The translations under genes and the position numbers were made by a program. Source: Onchidella celtica (Eukaryota; Mollusca; Gastropoda; Systellommatophora; Onchidiidae). From it: a DNA stretch of 64,000 nt. A model generated the notes under the pieces. That model had not been told where the DNA came from. It worked only from the letters and a program-made list of their open reading frames with translations, and did not search any database. Where the stretch lies: the NCBI GenBank assembly GCA_963931925.1, contig OZ007581.1:21109447-21173446 (forward strand), given 5' to 3'. This document shows, piece after piece, positions 11,682 to 23,250 of the stretch. The number at the start of each line of letters is the position of its first letter. Positions within the stretch are counted from its first letter, which is position 1.

Positions 11682-11868
11682 TCAGTATTTTCCCTGTCTG
11701 GCTTTGTAATTAGACTGCACGACTCCAACAACATTCAATTTAGTACTGTTATTGTCTCTGTTTTTGGACCGGACCACTGTCCTAATAACACAATAAGTGT
11801 AACAGACTGAGTAAATAACAAAGAGGAAAAGAAAGAGACTCCAATATAGGGTAGCATTCTCATCATAC
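11682..11868 (-). CDS. Possible 3' terminal exon: membrane segment plus short tail
   Basis: After the acceptor CTTCTATAG the frame (phase 2) encodes YDENATLYW, about 21 hydrophobic residues (SLFLFLFVIYSVCYTYCVI), then a basic, polar tail (RTVVRSKNRDNN to KARQGKY) and TGA. A poly(A) signal follows about 60 nt later. It could end a membrane protein, perhaps an alternative or distal end of receptor copy 2 upstream, but the phase does not match the phase 0 donor at 16352, so a missing exon or a separate gene is implied. A degraded relative is visible at 33590-33690. The family is not recognised. Confidence 0.4.
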
Positions 11869-11869
11869 C

Positions 11870-14175
11870 TATAGAAGTTTGAAAAGAACAACACAACAAA
11901 AGGCGCACAGTTTAAAGATATGTTTATTGCCAAATATTATAACAGTATCAATATTTCACGATGTCAGGGACTCGGTAGCTTCAACTGAATGTTTAAAATA
12001 ATGATCCAAAAGAGAATAGAGCTTCCCATGGAGTTATGGGAAGATTTCACCAAGGATGCTTGGTGAAGGATGGCACTGGCAAATGCACTGATCCAGCTAA
12101 AGTTCATGAGATTTTCAATAGCTTTTTACAGTAGGATCACGTGATATTAGGATTTCATTTTTGTCCTCTCCTCTCAGGGTCGGGGTATCAGGGCCAGGAG
12201 CTAATTTTACTTGCTGTTGAACCTGTTTGTACAAAAATCATTTCTGAGCAGTATTTACAAGATTGTTTAGCAAAGATTGTAAATATAACAAGTAATATGC
12301 CATAACCTAGTTCCAGCTGCAGCACTATTGTGAAATGCACTAACATCTTTCAACATATTTTTATTCTCTTCCATCGGCTTGCCGCGTACTGGAATTAAAG
12401 AACAGAAATGTCCAATTACCAAATATTTATTCAGCTTTTCAAAGGATATTCTGATACCTAGGTGAAGACTTCACCCTGAGATATGAAATAATTAGTACTA
12501 AGTTAACATTTCTGAATAAATCTATGAGTATACTCTAAAATTCATGAGAGACTAAGTCCTGAAGATTACAACATTTTTAATACGCCTGGCGTCCCTCCCC
12601 CCGCTTTACTCCTCACCCCCACCCCCCCCCCCCGCACCCAGTATACTGTTTAGTTTTCTCAACAAAGCTGAGCCTATTTCCGTTATAGTATTTGTATAAA
12701 TCTTGGTTCTGAACTACTGATAGTTGTGGATATAAAATGAAATTAACAAGTGTCAAACTGTCTGTAACAAAGACATCTTGCATATATACATATAGCAGAC
12801 ATAAATGTCTAATCTCAAACTATTGAGACTGTTAAAATGTGTTTAAATATAGGATCATTACATTTCAGTTAAAATAAAACAATGCAACAAACAAAAATGA
12901 TTTGGAGGTTGTGTAGCATATTCAGTCCTCTTTTTGCAAGGAACCCATCAGACGAAGGCTTTCCAGCATAATTTTTTCTACAGAATGATGTGGTGAAAAA
13001 AAACAACAACTGTGTAATGAAATCATGAATGATTTGCAACAAATTGTTATCAAGTAATATCGTTACAAGAATAAGCAAGCAATGAAAGAGACAGCAATCA
13101 TAGATGTTTTATCTTAAAAAAAAAAAGAAAGGGAAGTAACGAAGAGGTAGAGGATATCTATTCATGACTCAAGAAAAAAACAAAAAACATCAAAACTATA
13201 AAAACCTTACAGTTCTCTAAAGTACAAACAGACTGGAGAAAAGTTGTGAATGAAAGTCTTGATATGTAGATGTAGTCAAAACTTTATGAAACAAAGAACA
13301 AGAGAAAAATTTATGACGTTCTTCTACAGTTACGCATGATTTGAAAATTTTCAAGGTGAAGAGTTAACAACAGAAGGGGAAGAATGAAATAAGGATTTCG
13401 GTATTCAATGCAATGTTATCATACTGGACAAATTTTCGCTGCTGCTTTGGTCACACACCTACAGAGAAGTGAAAGGGCAATGGGACTTTCAGTGGCCCTT
13501 CAAAAGATAAAATGCATCAAAGTAAATCTGATGAAACAAATCCAGTATACGATATGCATTATATATGTGACTGAAAGATTGTGAGGAATATATATAAGAT
13601 ACAAATAATGTGTTCCTATATTTTTCCACATCCTAATCATAATACTACATTTACAACAGATCAATGAAATATCTACATGAAATTTCTAAAACACTATTTG
13701 CACACTAATAATATAAAAATAGAATTCATAAACACAATGATAACATTACTCACTATTCCACATTTTTCCATCACTAGACATTGAATGAAGAAACGAAAAA
13801 ATGATAAATGAGACAAGAGTGCAGTTCTCTTAATTTATGCAATAACTTGCCGGCCATGAGCTTGAATTAGTCTGGTTGCTTCAATAATGATGTAATTAAC
13901 TAGTTGTTTCCTTTGTATTCAGAATGACTGAAGTCAATGAGGAAAGCTGCACGAGAAAGAAACTTTGTCTCATCAAATCCATTTCTGCTGGAACTGTAAA
14001 ATCAAGAGCAAAATGGGTGCATAAGGTATTGCATATGTCACTGATAAGTAAACGCTTACTGCCATTCTGATTCACCAACATGTTTGCCTTAAATAATCAG
14101 TATCTGTGTCCGGCAGTTTTAAATGACAAAACTTTATCACAATTTCGGATAAACTGGTGTGAAAATCTAATCTTA
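11870..14175 (-). repeat. Old duplicate of the scramblase 3' region
   Basis: Segments here recur in the same order between 33.7 and 48.2 kb: 11915-11935 with 33705-33730, 12715-12840 with 34965-35090, 12870-13110 with 35120-35370, 13370-13500 with 39360-39960, 13640-13690 with 41770-41830, and 13880-14175 with 47870-48200. Divergence is substantial, so the event is old. The match stops at about 14175, where the 461-bp repeats begin. Confidence 0.75.
13900..13993 (-). pseudogene. Scramblase last-exon pseudogene
   Basis: This is homologous to the true last exon at 47879-47973. It keeps the acceptor (TTTTACAG), the opening PAEMDLMR and the position of the terminal TAG, but it is 94 nt instead of 95. 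A one-base deletion after ATGAGACAAAG shifts the frame, replacing the conserved membrane helix (GATFLIDFNYFE in the intact copy) with FLVQLSSLTS. No other scramblase exon is found beside it: upstream homology ends at about 14175. The copy arose by DNA duplication rather than retroposition because intron and 3' flank are included. Confidence 0.78.
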
Positions 14176-15560
14176 TCTTATTATAACAAAAAATAGTGGC
14201 GGGAGTAATTCATTGTGCTGCAATTTCGCCCCTTTTTTTGCTCGGCGCCACAGCCTAAATGACAGTCTCAAAAATTATAAAATTAATTTTCCTTAGTGTC
14301 TACTAATCCAGCCCAATCGCTTTTGTATAGACCGATTGTGTCGATTCAAGTTTCAGCTATTTTTAAATAAAAAGTGCTAAAATGTAAAATACAATGATCT
14401 TTGTTTTGGCTCCCTGTAGTAAGTCCACCGCACCGGAAACGATGTATTAATACGCGTTCAATTCGGTGCGCGCAGTCCCCCTACCAGAAATGAGTGAGTA
14501 GTGCTCTGGAGCGCATGAAATCTGTAGTAAGACTGTAGAATAATTATGGGAAGCTTTGTAGACCCAAAAGAGACAGAGAGAGATAGAACAGTGGGTTCAC
14601 AGGTTTATCCCGGATAATGCCGGAACTTCATCTAGTCTTATTATAAAAAAAAAATAGTGATGGGAGTTATTCATTGTGGTGCAATTTTGACCCTTTTTTT
14701 GCTCAACGCTAGAGCCTAAATAACAGTTTCAACAATTATAAAGTTAAATTTCCTAAGTGTCAACGAATCCAGTCCAATCGCTTTTGTATGGACCGATTAT
14801 GTTGATCCAAGTTTCAGGTATTTGTAAATTAAAAGTCGTAAAAAAATAAAATACAATGATCTTTGTTTTGGCTCCCTGTAGTAAGCCCACCGCACCGGAA
14901 ATGATGTATTAATACGCGTTCAATTCGGTGCGCGCAATTTCCCTACCAGAAATGAGTGCGCAGTGCTCTGGTGAGCATTAAATCTGTAATAAGTCTGTAG
15001 AATAATTATGGGTAGCTTTGTAGACCAAAAAGAAAAATAGAGAGATAGAATGGTGGGTTCGCAGGTTTATCCCGGATAATGCCGGGAACTTCATCTTGTT
15101 ATTAAAAAAAAAAAATAGTGGCCGGAGTAATTCATTGTGGTACAATTTTGGCCCCTTTTTGGCTCCATGCTACAGCCCAAATAACAGTTTCAAAAATTAT
15201 AAAGTTAATTTTCTTAAGTGCCAAGTAATCCAGCCCAATCGCTTTTATATCGACCGATTGTGTTGATTCAAGTTTCAGGTATTTTAAATAAAAAAGTTGT
15301 AAAAATGTCAAATACAATGATCTTTGTTTTGGCTCCCTGTAGTAAGCCCACAGCAACGGAAACGATGTATTTCTACGCATTTATTTCGGTGCGCGCAATT
15401 TCCCTACCAGAAATGAGTGCGTAGTGCTCTGACGCGCATGAAATCTGTAGTAGCCTAAGCCTGTCGAATATGGGAAACTTTCTAGACCAAAAAGAAAGAC
15501 AGATGGAACGGTGGGTTCACAGGTTTATAACGCATGATGCCGAGATCTTCATCTAGTATA
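14176..15560. repeat. Three tandem copies of a 461-bp repeat
   Basis: The motif ATAGTGGCGGGAGTAATTC or a close variant begins at 14193, 14654 and 15115, exactly 461 bp apart. Each unit runs through TGATCTTTGTTTTGGCTCCC, CGGTGCGCGCA and a GTGGGTTCACAGGTTTATCC end. Units differ by scattered substitutions. Inverted partial copies lie at about 17080-17222 and 22550-22960, so the family is also dispersed and probably derives from a transposon. No coding capacity is seen. Confidence 0.88.
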
Positions 15561-16351
15561 TAAACTGATTTTAGTGGGATGATACATGAAAATGTTTCTG
15601 AGGGAACGATACCACGGCAGTCAAAACCATTAAAGTCCCACCCACAACTGCGCCCTGTAAAAATCCTATAAAAATAATCAGATGAAAATGAAAGTCTCTT
15701 TTATGTGCAGAAAGAATTGCACGGAACCGCATGCTTGTCAAATGTAAAGATGGTACTTATCTCGGGCATATTAGTACTCTACGCACGACTTTCATGGTTT
15801 AATGTGCAAGAAATGAATTCTTGTTAAAGGCAGTCAGGCAATTGTCCCAGTATCTCCATATTACTGTAATACTAGATTAAAAAAATGTTTAGTGGGTCTG
15901 CCAGACAAATGGACATTCAGACTGACTTACCAACCATTCGGTGATATCCACGTGCCAAATTACCCTCAAGTCTCACAGCACAGGGGTCGGTGATTTGGCG
16001 GTCTATAGATAAATAAATAACAGAGAGAGACAACAACATACACAGCAATATTAAAAGGGTAACAGAAATAATAATTATAATCTGTTATCTTCACCTCAAT
16101 GGCTAATTCCAGTTGTGTTAAGACCTCTTATTTTCATGCCTGTTTGTAAAATTACAGTAGACAATAAACTGTTACGTGGTTGCACTGATTTCCATAATAA
16201 AACTCTCCATTTAAACATTCTGGGATTTATTTAAAATTTCACAAAATTAGTTGCTGTCTTTTTTTTTTTTTTTTAGCTATATAAGATGTTGCGACTAAAT
16301 TCTGCAGATAAGTATTTTCACAAGCAAAGAGACAGAAAAGGCAATTCTCAC
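15561..16351. other. No recognised feature
   Basis: No supported exon; a T run at 16258-16274. Confidence 0.4.
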
Positions 16352-16458
16352 CATATCCTTGACATCCGATTTATGCAGCCACAGGCCATTTTCACCGTCA
16401 CTTTGATCACCACTGGAACATCGACTGCTCATAGGAATTGGGCGGAAGCTGGAGTTAT
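16352..16458 (-). CDS. Cytoplasmic exon, receptor-like gene copy 2
   Basis: This 107-nt exon follows TTTTTCCTTAG and ends at ATG|GTGAGA. It enters in phase 1, joining the phase 1 donor of the TM exon at 17488, and leaves in phase 0. It encodes NSSFRPIPMSSRCSSGDQ then SDGENGLWLHKSDVKDM, a Ser-rich acidic stretch plausible as an intracellular tail. No tyrosine signalling motif is seen. The next exon was not identified. Confidence is moderate because it depends on splice phase and position. Confidence 0.48.
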
Positions 16459-17079
16459 CTAAGGAAAAATTCAGATGGCTGACTGAGGCGTAGCAGTCAG
16501 TCAGAATGCGAGCATGTGGACTGGAGGATGGGGAGATGCAGGTAGGATCGGTAAAGTATACAAATAGATAGAAAGTCAGACAGGGTGAACATTTTGGGTT
16601 GCACTGACATTGTAGGCATAACACACGCCTCTGAAATAATTATCCTAGAGGACATTCTAAAAACGATAGCAGTGCCCACTGCAATTCAGTTGCTGGTGTA
16701 AAAAAAAAAAAAATGCTTTCAAGTATTATTACGTTTGTCTTTCTTTTATACTGGTTTGATTTTCAGTCTTTGCTGTGAGTATTTTCCCTTCTTTCGATTT
16801 ATCTGCTGAATTTGCTTCGGCCGTGTGAAGGTTTTAACAATAACAACAAAAACAAATTTGAGTATCAGTGAACTAGAAATCAGGGTAACATTATAAATTT
16901 TACACAAGCACAGAACCCGCGACTACATGGGCCAATGACAAAAATTGGATTTCTACTCACCCTTAAAATCTTGTTTTGATCGGCATTGTTTTCTCCCCCT
17001 CCCCACCCCTCTCTTCCCAATCTCTTCTTTTCGATGCAAAAGCGACTGGGGTTAGATTGTAAACAACAGCCGACATTAT

Positions 17080-17222
17080 TTAACAACTAAGAAAATTGAT
17101 TTTATAATTTTTTAAACTGTTATTCAGTTTGCAGTTTTGAGCAAAGAAAAAAAATCTGGCCAAATTGCACCACAATGAAATATTCCCGCCACTAATTTTT
17201 TTTGTTTACAATAAGATGAGCG
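17080..17222 (-). repeat. Partial inverted copy of the 461-bp repeat
   Basis: Reads as the complement of the unit start (AGTGGCGGGAATATTTCATTG on the minus strand, then GCAATTTGGCC). It lies in the intron between the TM and cytoplasmic exons. Confidence 0.75.
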
Positions 17223-17487
17223 AAATGTTGAAATACTGTTACATCCAACGAGCTGGATATTCCATGTTGTATAACCTTGCCAAGTTTTTTATGTACGGTA
17301 GTTAATCGACTGCACAACATCCTGTTTCTAAGAAATCATATTATAGTACAGAACTAATGTAAATAACCACGACAAAACTGACAATATTGAGGGTAAAGTA
17401 TATGAGCAATGACAACATTAGCCTGAACCAACATCAGACGCAGAAAATGTAAAAAAAATAAAAAATGAGTTGAATAGGAGATTTTAC

Positions 17488-17619
17488 CCTTCCTCATGTA
17501 TTTGCGTAGCAAACAGAGAGCGGTAATGGAGACAGTGGCAGCTATTAGCACGACAAAAACAACCAGTAAAATCAGTGATGTTGGAATTGTTGATGTACCT
17601 ACAGCTCGGTCTTCATTCA
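17488..17619 (-). CDS. Transmembrane exon, receptor-like gene copy 2
   Basis: This 132-nt exon is phase 1-1, acceptor CTTTTTCAG, donor GGTAAAA. It encodes NEDRAVGTSTIPT, then about 24 hydrophobic residues (SLILLVVFVVLIAATVSI and on), then LLRKYMRK. It occupies the same place as the copy-1 TM exon at 532-654 and shares the K-Y-M-x-K end, but the hydrophobic core and stalk differ strongly. This contrasts with the nearly identical module exons upstream of it. Confidence 0.7.
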
Positions 17620-17884
17620 CTGAAAAAGTTCAGTAGTTTGACAACAATTAATCACAAATCAATCACTGTCCTACAATAAGGGGCCATCCGTAGAGCACTT
17701 ACGCTCGATTTTGGCAAGTTTTGATATGGAGAACCTTGTGTGCTTGTCACATGCTTAGCCTCAACTCCACTCCCCCTACCCCTCTTTTGAAGTGATAAAT
17801 GGCATTTTACACGGTCTTTTTGACTGTTTCTTTCGAAACAAAGCTTGCCTTTGATGTTCATACATCTACATTATCTCCATTACT

Positions 17885-17903
17885 ATTATTATTATTATTA
17901 TTA
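17885..17903. repeat. (ATT)n microsatellite
   Basis: Six uninterrupted trinucleotides. Confidence 0.85.
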
Positions 17904-18547
17904 CATTTTTTTGTTGAAAAACTTGTAAATAAAATCAAAATCTTTAAATTCATTATCGTAGCAGAAAAGCTTTGCAGACCACACCCCCACCCATACACTT
18001 TCCTAAGGCTAGGGATAAATCCACCCCCACCCCACCCCTTCCAGCATGCGTACTTTACGGGTGGCCCCTAAAATAACAATAGGGCAAACAACGAATAATA
18101 ACAACTAACAGAGTATCAAACAGTATCAAATGGCTGCTTTCGAGCAAACTGGTAACGTTTATTCCACAAAATCTTTTTTCAGGCAAAGAGTAAAAAAAAA
18201 AACTGGTCTAGAAAGACTACCATTGAATATATAATACTAGATGTATAAAAAACTAACAAACCAACAAACAATTTCCTCACGTTAACTTTTTAACGGCTAA
18301 TTGTAAGGAAAACAGAATAACACGATTTCAAATTAATAAACAAGAAAGTTCGTTGAAAATAAATTTAGACTGAAAAGGAAAAAAAAATCAAATGATATAT
18401 TTCCCAATTTTGCTATCTTGTTCCAGTTCATTAAATGCAATACCTATAATTCGTTTGCTAATTTCGCCAACAAACATTGTTTAATTTGAATCAATCTCTT
18501 ACAATCAACGAGCGGAGGCACTTGGGATTCTAATCTGTCTGGCTGTC

Positions 18548-18602
18548 GGTGTGTGTGTGTGGGGGGGGGGGGGCGCATTTGTGTGTGTGCTTGTTTGTGT
18601 TT
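18548..18602. repeat. GT and poly-G simple repeat
   Basis: GT dinucleotides, about 12 G, then more GT, directly beside the left edge of the homogenised tract at 18604. Confidence 0.9.
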
Positions 18603-18666
18603 GTGCCCAACACTGTTAGAAAAGTAAACAATAAAGTGACCAGCGATATAATTTCCTTTAACTTAC

Positions 18667-18984
18667 CCTCCACGTGTAGGAAATATGTGAAGTCCAGTCT
18701 GCAGTTCAAATTCCGTTTAGACCTGATTGTAATGTTGAAAGCGCCGGCATGATGAATTTGAATATGATCCAGTGTGACTGTCACTGTGTAACTCCGTTTG
18801 TCCTTATTCGGGGCAAAGTCCCAACACGTACCGTTGCGCCCCGTGCCACGTATAAATCTGGTGCCGTTCAGAGACGCCTCTTCATTGACAGTTTCAGCAA
18901 CAACACAGAGGGAAAAAGTTTTATTTTCATTTGCCTTTACCGTCACATTTTGGTATGTATCACCCTTGCAGTGACGTGGGCATC
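18667..18984 (-). CDS. Ig-like module B exon, receptor-like gene copy 2
   Basis: This 318-nt, phase 1-1 exon has the same splice signals and encoded residues as 1730-2047. It has five sequons, a C-W-D-F core, and an H-A-G-A-F segment lacking the usual F-strand Cys. Downstream (minus strand) it joins the TM exon at 17619. The open frame running beyond each end is intron read-through. Confidence 0.72.
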
Positions 18985-19506
18985 CTAAATAGGACAAAAG
19001 TTTTGAAAATGAGGACCAAAGTTTTTTTTTTCCGAAAAAAAAAAATGTCCAGTAAATAGATGCCACTTCTGTCCCAGATAATGTGAACAATACTCTAAAT
19101 TTGAACATAAAACAAAGGGGAAAAAAGGAGAAAGAATCCTTCAAAAAAAAAATTACCGGAATAATTATGAAAAGGCAGGAGCTGTTTTTTTACGTATACC
19201 ATTCACAATTGAAAGTTAACTTGCTGGTTTAAAAAAAAAATTAAGTTCCTTACAACTACTTGAAAGTTATCACAGAGACGATACTTTCATAGCCGATAGC
19301 CTCCCTTTCATTGGCTGTTTTGATAAACACATTAAATTAGTCTGGAGACCGCCCTGAACCAAAAGCTTCATGTACCCCAAACAAATGCTCTAACCACTGG
19401 ACCAGTAATCTAGCACAATAATTATTTGATTGAATATTTTCATGATCAATTCCATGAATTACTAGTACCGGTGGCTGTGTAAGTTGTTATTGATACTCTG
19501 TCTTAC

Positions 19507-19830
19507 CTTTCAAGAGCAGAAAAGTGTAATCAAGTGAGCTACTGTTATTATTCTTGGAATATAATGTGATGTTGAATCTGCCAGCTGGATGCAATATTCC
19601 CCTTTTTAGGTTAACAGTCACATTGAAACGTTTAGTGTCAACGTTGTACACAAAGTCCCATTTCATATTGTTTCTCCACTGTCCTCGAACTATTCGAGTG
19701 CCGTTAAATACCGCTTCTTCACGTAGTGCATCGACGACAACACAGAGGGGCAATATCTTTTCTTCATAATCAGATACATTCAACATGACAGTTTGATTTT
19801 GAGGAGAGCTATCACAGAGATGAAGCCCAT
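19507..19830 (-). CDS. Ig-like module A exon, receptor-like gene copy 2
   Basis: This 324-nt, phase 1-1 exon matches 2550-2873 except for one visible missense base (Asp to Tyr in the DDEE cluster). It starts after CTGTGCAG with GLHLCDSSPQ and ends at LLLKG before GTAAGA. Many N-glycosylation sequons suggest an extracellular position. It follows the signal exon at 20604-20688 and precedes module B. Confidence 0.72.
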
Positions 19831-20603
19831 CTGCACAGGAGAGAGGAAAGTGAAAAACACTCAGACAATTTCATGAACAGAGGTGTGTTACGTTTGAATT
19901 ATGTAGATTTCCCATGGATTGATTAAATAAATTGTAAACATTTGTGTTCCTGTAGTTTCTTGTCTATAGGAACAGCCAAAATTCTCCTAACAATATAAAA
20001 GCATATTATTCGCCGTCCTCAATGCGTACAGGAGTAGCCTACATAAGACATGGACCCAAAAAAGACAAATAAATTTTTGTACCTAGTCAAAGTAATAAAT
20101 AGGCACTACCTTAAAACATTTTTTTTTAAAAATTCTTATAATTTATCTCTCACAAAAGACTTGTCATGGGCCAATTTATTAATTTTATTATTAATTTGAT
20201 AAGCTTTCGGAGTGTTTGGCTGGGCCGACTTTGTTTTTGTGAAATAATGGTGATTCTGTGATAAGGTTTTCTTTTCTTTAATGTCTTTTCATGCATACTG
20301 AACGTCGGTGCAGTAATTTCCTCTCTAATCCGATATAAACATGTTTCTATCGAATGAAATAACATTGATATCATCGTATTACCGGCCTCTCTCACGTAAA
20401 AATGAAAACAAATCCGGGCAGGGGGCTGAAAGACGCAACATTGATATAATAATGATATTCTACCGAGGCCTGCAGGAAATAGTGCCCTTGTTTTGTTCTC
20501 CGTGCTCTTGTAAGATCTATCAACATTAGCACTTTCTCGAAAGGGAAGAAAAAAGAAATATTTTTAAAATACGGTTAAATTGAACTAAGCAAAACTTCCT
20601 CAC

Positions 20604-20688
20604 CGTCTGATGAAACTGAAACAGCTAAAACCACAATAATAATAATAGATGTAATAAACGTAAGGGTAGGCACGTTTGGGAACTCCAT
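20604..20688 (-). CDS. Signal-peptide exon, receptor-like gene copy 2
   Basis: ATG at 20688-20686 gives 28 codons: MEFPNVPTLTFITS, an Ile/Val-rich core, VSVSSD, then G|GTGAGG in phase 1. Compared with copy 1 it has two extra Ile codons from an ATT/AAT microrepeat and several substitutions. These changes within 85 nt contrast with the near-identical module exons. Confidence 0.65.
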
Positions 20689-22049
20689 GTTAAAATCGTT
20701 CTATGTCACCGGCCTGTGTGTCAGCTTCCACCTGTGTCAAGGGTGATAGTGCTGTGCTCAGTGCTGTAAAAAAAATAAAAGTCATAAGAGCCGGTGTAAC
20801 ACTGAATCGGGCCCCACTGTATTTAGATTCCGGGTCTAAAAATAATAGGACAGTACTAAATCTCCCATTGGACTGACCACAGATCTGAATAGTGCTCATG
20901 CTGATTTGTTGATGGAGAACCTTCACTATTTGTTTACCATATGGGTTCCACTATTGTTCCGTACATCCTTAAAAAATTTAATGGTAGAATTACCAACTGA
21001 GTGAACCGATATAAATTTTAAATGGAAAGATTTATTGCAGCATAACATAATATATCTCACCCGTCAGTAAGTGCTACAGATCGTCACATAAAGCAGTTCA
21101 GTGGCAGATTTTAGTAACAAAACATTTTGGCAAAAAAGTTTGGAAAAGGTGAACGGAGAGGGTAAATGAAATGCTTGATGGGGATATAAATGAGAAATTG
21201 CCATGGATTACACTGACTTTAGGCCATTTCATTGAGAAATAGACATAACCTATCTTAATTATCTATACATTTTTTTTTTTTTTTAGTCATTGGGGGTTGT
21301 TACCCATTTGAGCGGGGAGAGGGTGTCTGATTATCATGAGGAGTGTTCCAAATGTAATTATTATTGTGTTTGGACGGAGTGTGTGAGTATTTTTTTCATT
21401 ATATTACACCTACACCAGAATTGGGGCGGGAGGGGGGAGGAGTTCACACTTATTATATGGCACCGGCTGCAACACAACCAACACAAGTAAATGATTTAAT
21501 TTGTCACCTCTAGAGTTCAGACACTGGCACAGACATTACACAGGAAGGAAATTGTAATACATGTATGCAGTAATCAGGCTTATCAGCTGTTTCCAGTCCG
21601 CTCTCAAAGCAGGATACCGCATCGATATCAAAGGCAGTGACGATTTTCTTTTTACTAAATGCCTTATTAAAAATGTGATATTAGGCAGCAATGACATAAA
21701 CAAAATATGTCGCATACAAACTTTTAATGGTGTTATCTCAGTTTGCTGACACAAGTGATCTCAAGAGTTATCATACAATCCATCTTATGCATTCCACTGT
21801 GTCTTTCTGTGCAGGTGTTTTTCTAAGAAACTGTCTGTCTGGCTGTCTATGCTCTAAGGCTTAGAAGATGAAATTTCAGGAATACAATGCCAGACACTCA
21901 GCTGCGCAACTTTACCTGTTTCCATGCATGACTTACCTAGATGTATTACCCTTATTGGCTAGGCTTTATAGGAAAAAGTCTTAACATGATTTATCTCTCA
22001 CTCACAAGCTTATTTAGGAATTCGTTATTACTTTGATACGTTTTTGGAC

Positions 22050-23250
22050 TGTGTGGCTGGGTCATGTAGCTTGTATTCGAAACCAAGATTCAATAAATTT
22101 TCTTTTGTTTTGTAAAGTAATTGTCATTCGGTGATACGGTTTTCTTTTCTTCGATGTCTTTTCATGCATACTGAACGCCGGTGCTGTAGTTTCCTTTCTA
22201 TTCCGATATAAAAATGTTTCTATCAAATGACATGACATTGATATCTTTATAATTATTAGCTGCGTGAAAAATCTGGGCAGGGAGCTGAAAGATGGAATAT
22301 TCGATAGGTGACTTATTGATGGATTGTGGCTAGGATGGGCAATGTGTAAAAAGCTCCAGGATGGATCATTTTCAAAGCCATGTGTACATATTGAACAACA
22401 CTCTGACGCAGTCCACAGGAAATGTTGCCATTGTTTTGTTCTCCGTGTCCTTGTTCTTGTAAGTTCAATCAACATTAGCTAAATTCTCAAGTAATGTATC
22501 AGATCAACGAAAACGAAAAAAAAAAAAAAGATATATTTTAAAATAGGCTACTAGATCAGGTACTCGGCATTACCCGGGATAAACTGCTGTTCCCACCCTT
22601 CTCTCTCACTGATCTAGACAATATCCCACCTCCACAGTCTTGCTTCAGAACTCGTGCGCGACAGAACACTGTACCAACTAAAGGCTTATCAAATACAACG
22701 TCCCCTAGCGGTGGGCTTATCAAAGGGAGCTCAAAAAGAGATAATTACATTTTACATTTTTACAATGTTTCACAAAAATGGCCTGAAACTTGGATAAACA
22801 CAATAGGTGGCTGGATTAGATTATTTGGCACTTGAGAAAATTAATCTTATAATATTTCAAACTGCATAATAGGCTGTGGTGTTGAGCGAAAAATGGGCCG
22901 ACATTGCACCACAATGAATTACTCCCGCCACTATTTTTTTTTTAATTATAAGATCATTGATGGAAATAAGAAAAACATTCTCACCAACTGTTGAATCTGG
23001 AACAGTCAAAACCACAGTAGCAAGTAGTAAAAACGTAGTAGCCCACAGGTTGAGGAACGCCTTAGTGAAATCTTTTTGTATCACCGCGCTTGTGTCAACT
23101 TTTCAGTCCATTTGTGACATGGGTGAATATGCTGCAAACCGAGGGAACACATGTTTTAGCCGGTGTCACACCCGATTTGGATCCCCGCCCTAAAAAGCAT
23201 CCCAATCATAATGATTGGGTTACCCACTATTTCTGATAAGTTTTTGTTGT
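22050..23250 (-). repeat. Partial third copy of the receptor-like gene (intron 1, signal exon, upstream region)
   Basis: 22050-22260 resembles intron 1 at 3255-3420 (for example TTTCATGCATACTGAACGCC), and 23063-23220 resembles the upstream regions of copies 1 and 2. An inverted partial 461-bp repeat (22550-22960) splits it. No module or TM exon remains. Confidence 0.7.
22985..23063 (-). pseudogene. Signal exon of copy 3 with lost start codon
   Basis: This 79-nt exon equals copy 1 in length and aligns base for base. The codon at the ATG position (23063-23061) is AAG, followed by AFLNLWATTFLLLATVV and a phase 1 donor G|GTGAGA. The upstream frame runs only to a TGA with no ATG, although a GTG occurs at 23084. 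The hydrophobic core and the donor are intact, so loss of the start is the clearest defect, along with the absence of following exons. Confidence 0.62.

Larger units (their letters stand above)
18604..22000. repeat. Segmental duplication, unit 2 (pairs with 1662-5050)
   Basis: Same gene segments in the same order as unit 1. Nearly identical from 18604 to about 19995, then clearly more diverged through intron 1, the signal exon and the upstream region. Confidence 0.85.

Noticed and set aside
23064-23084. GTG start for the third signal exon
   Set aside because: Animal genes rarely start at GTG, and alignment places the original start at 23063.
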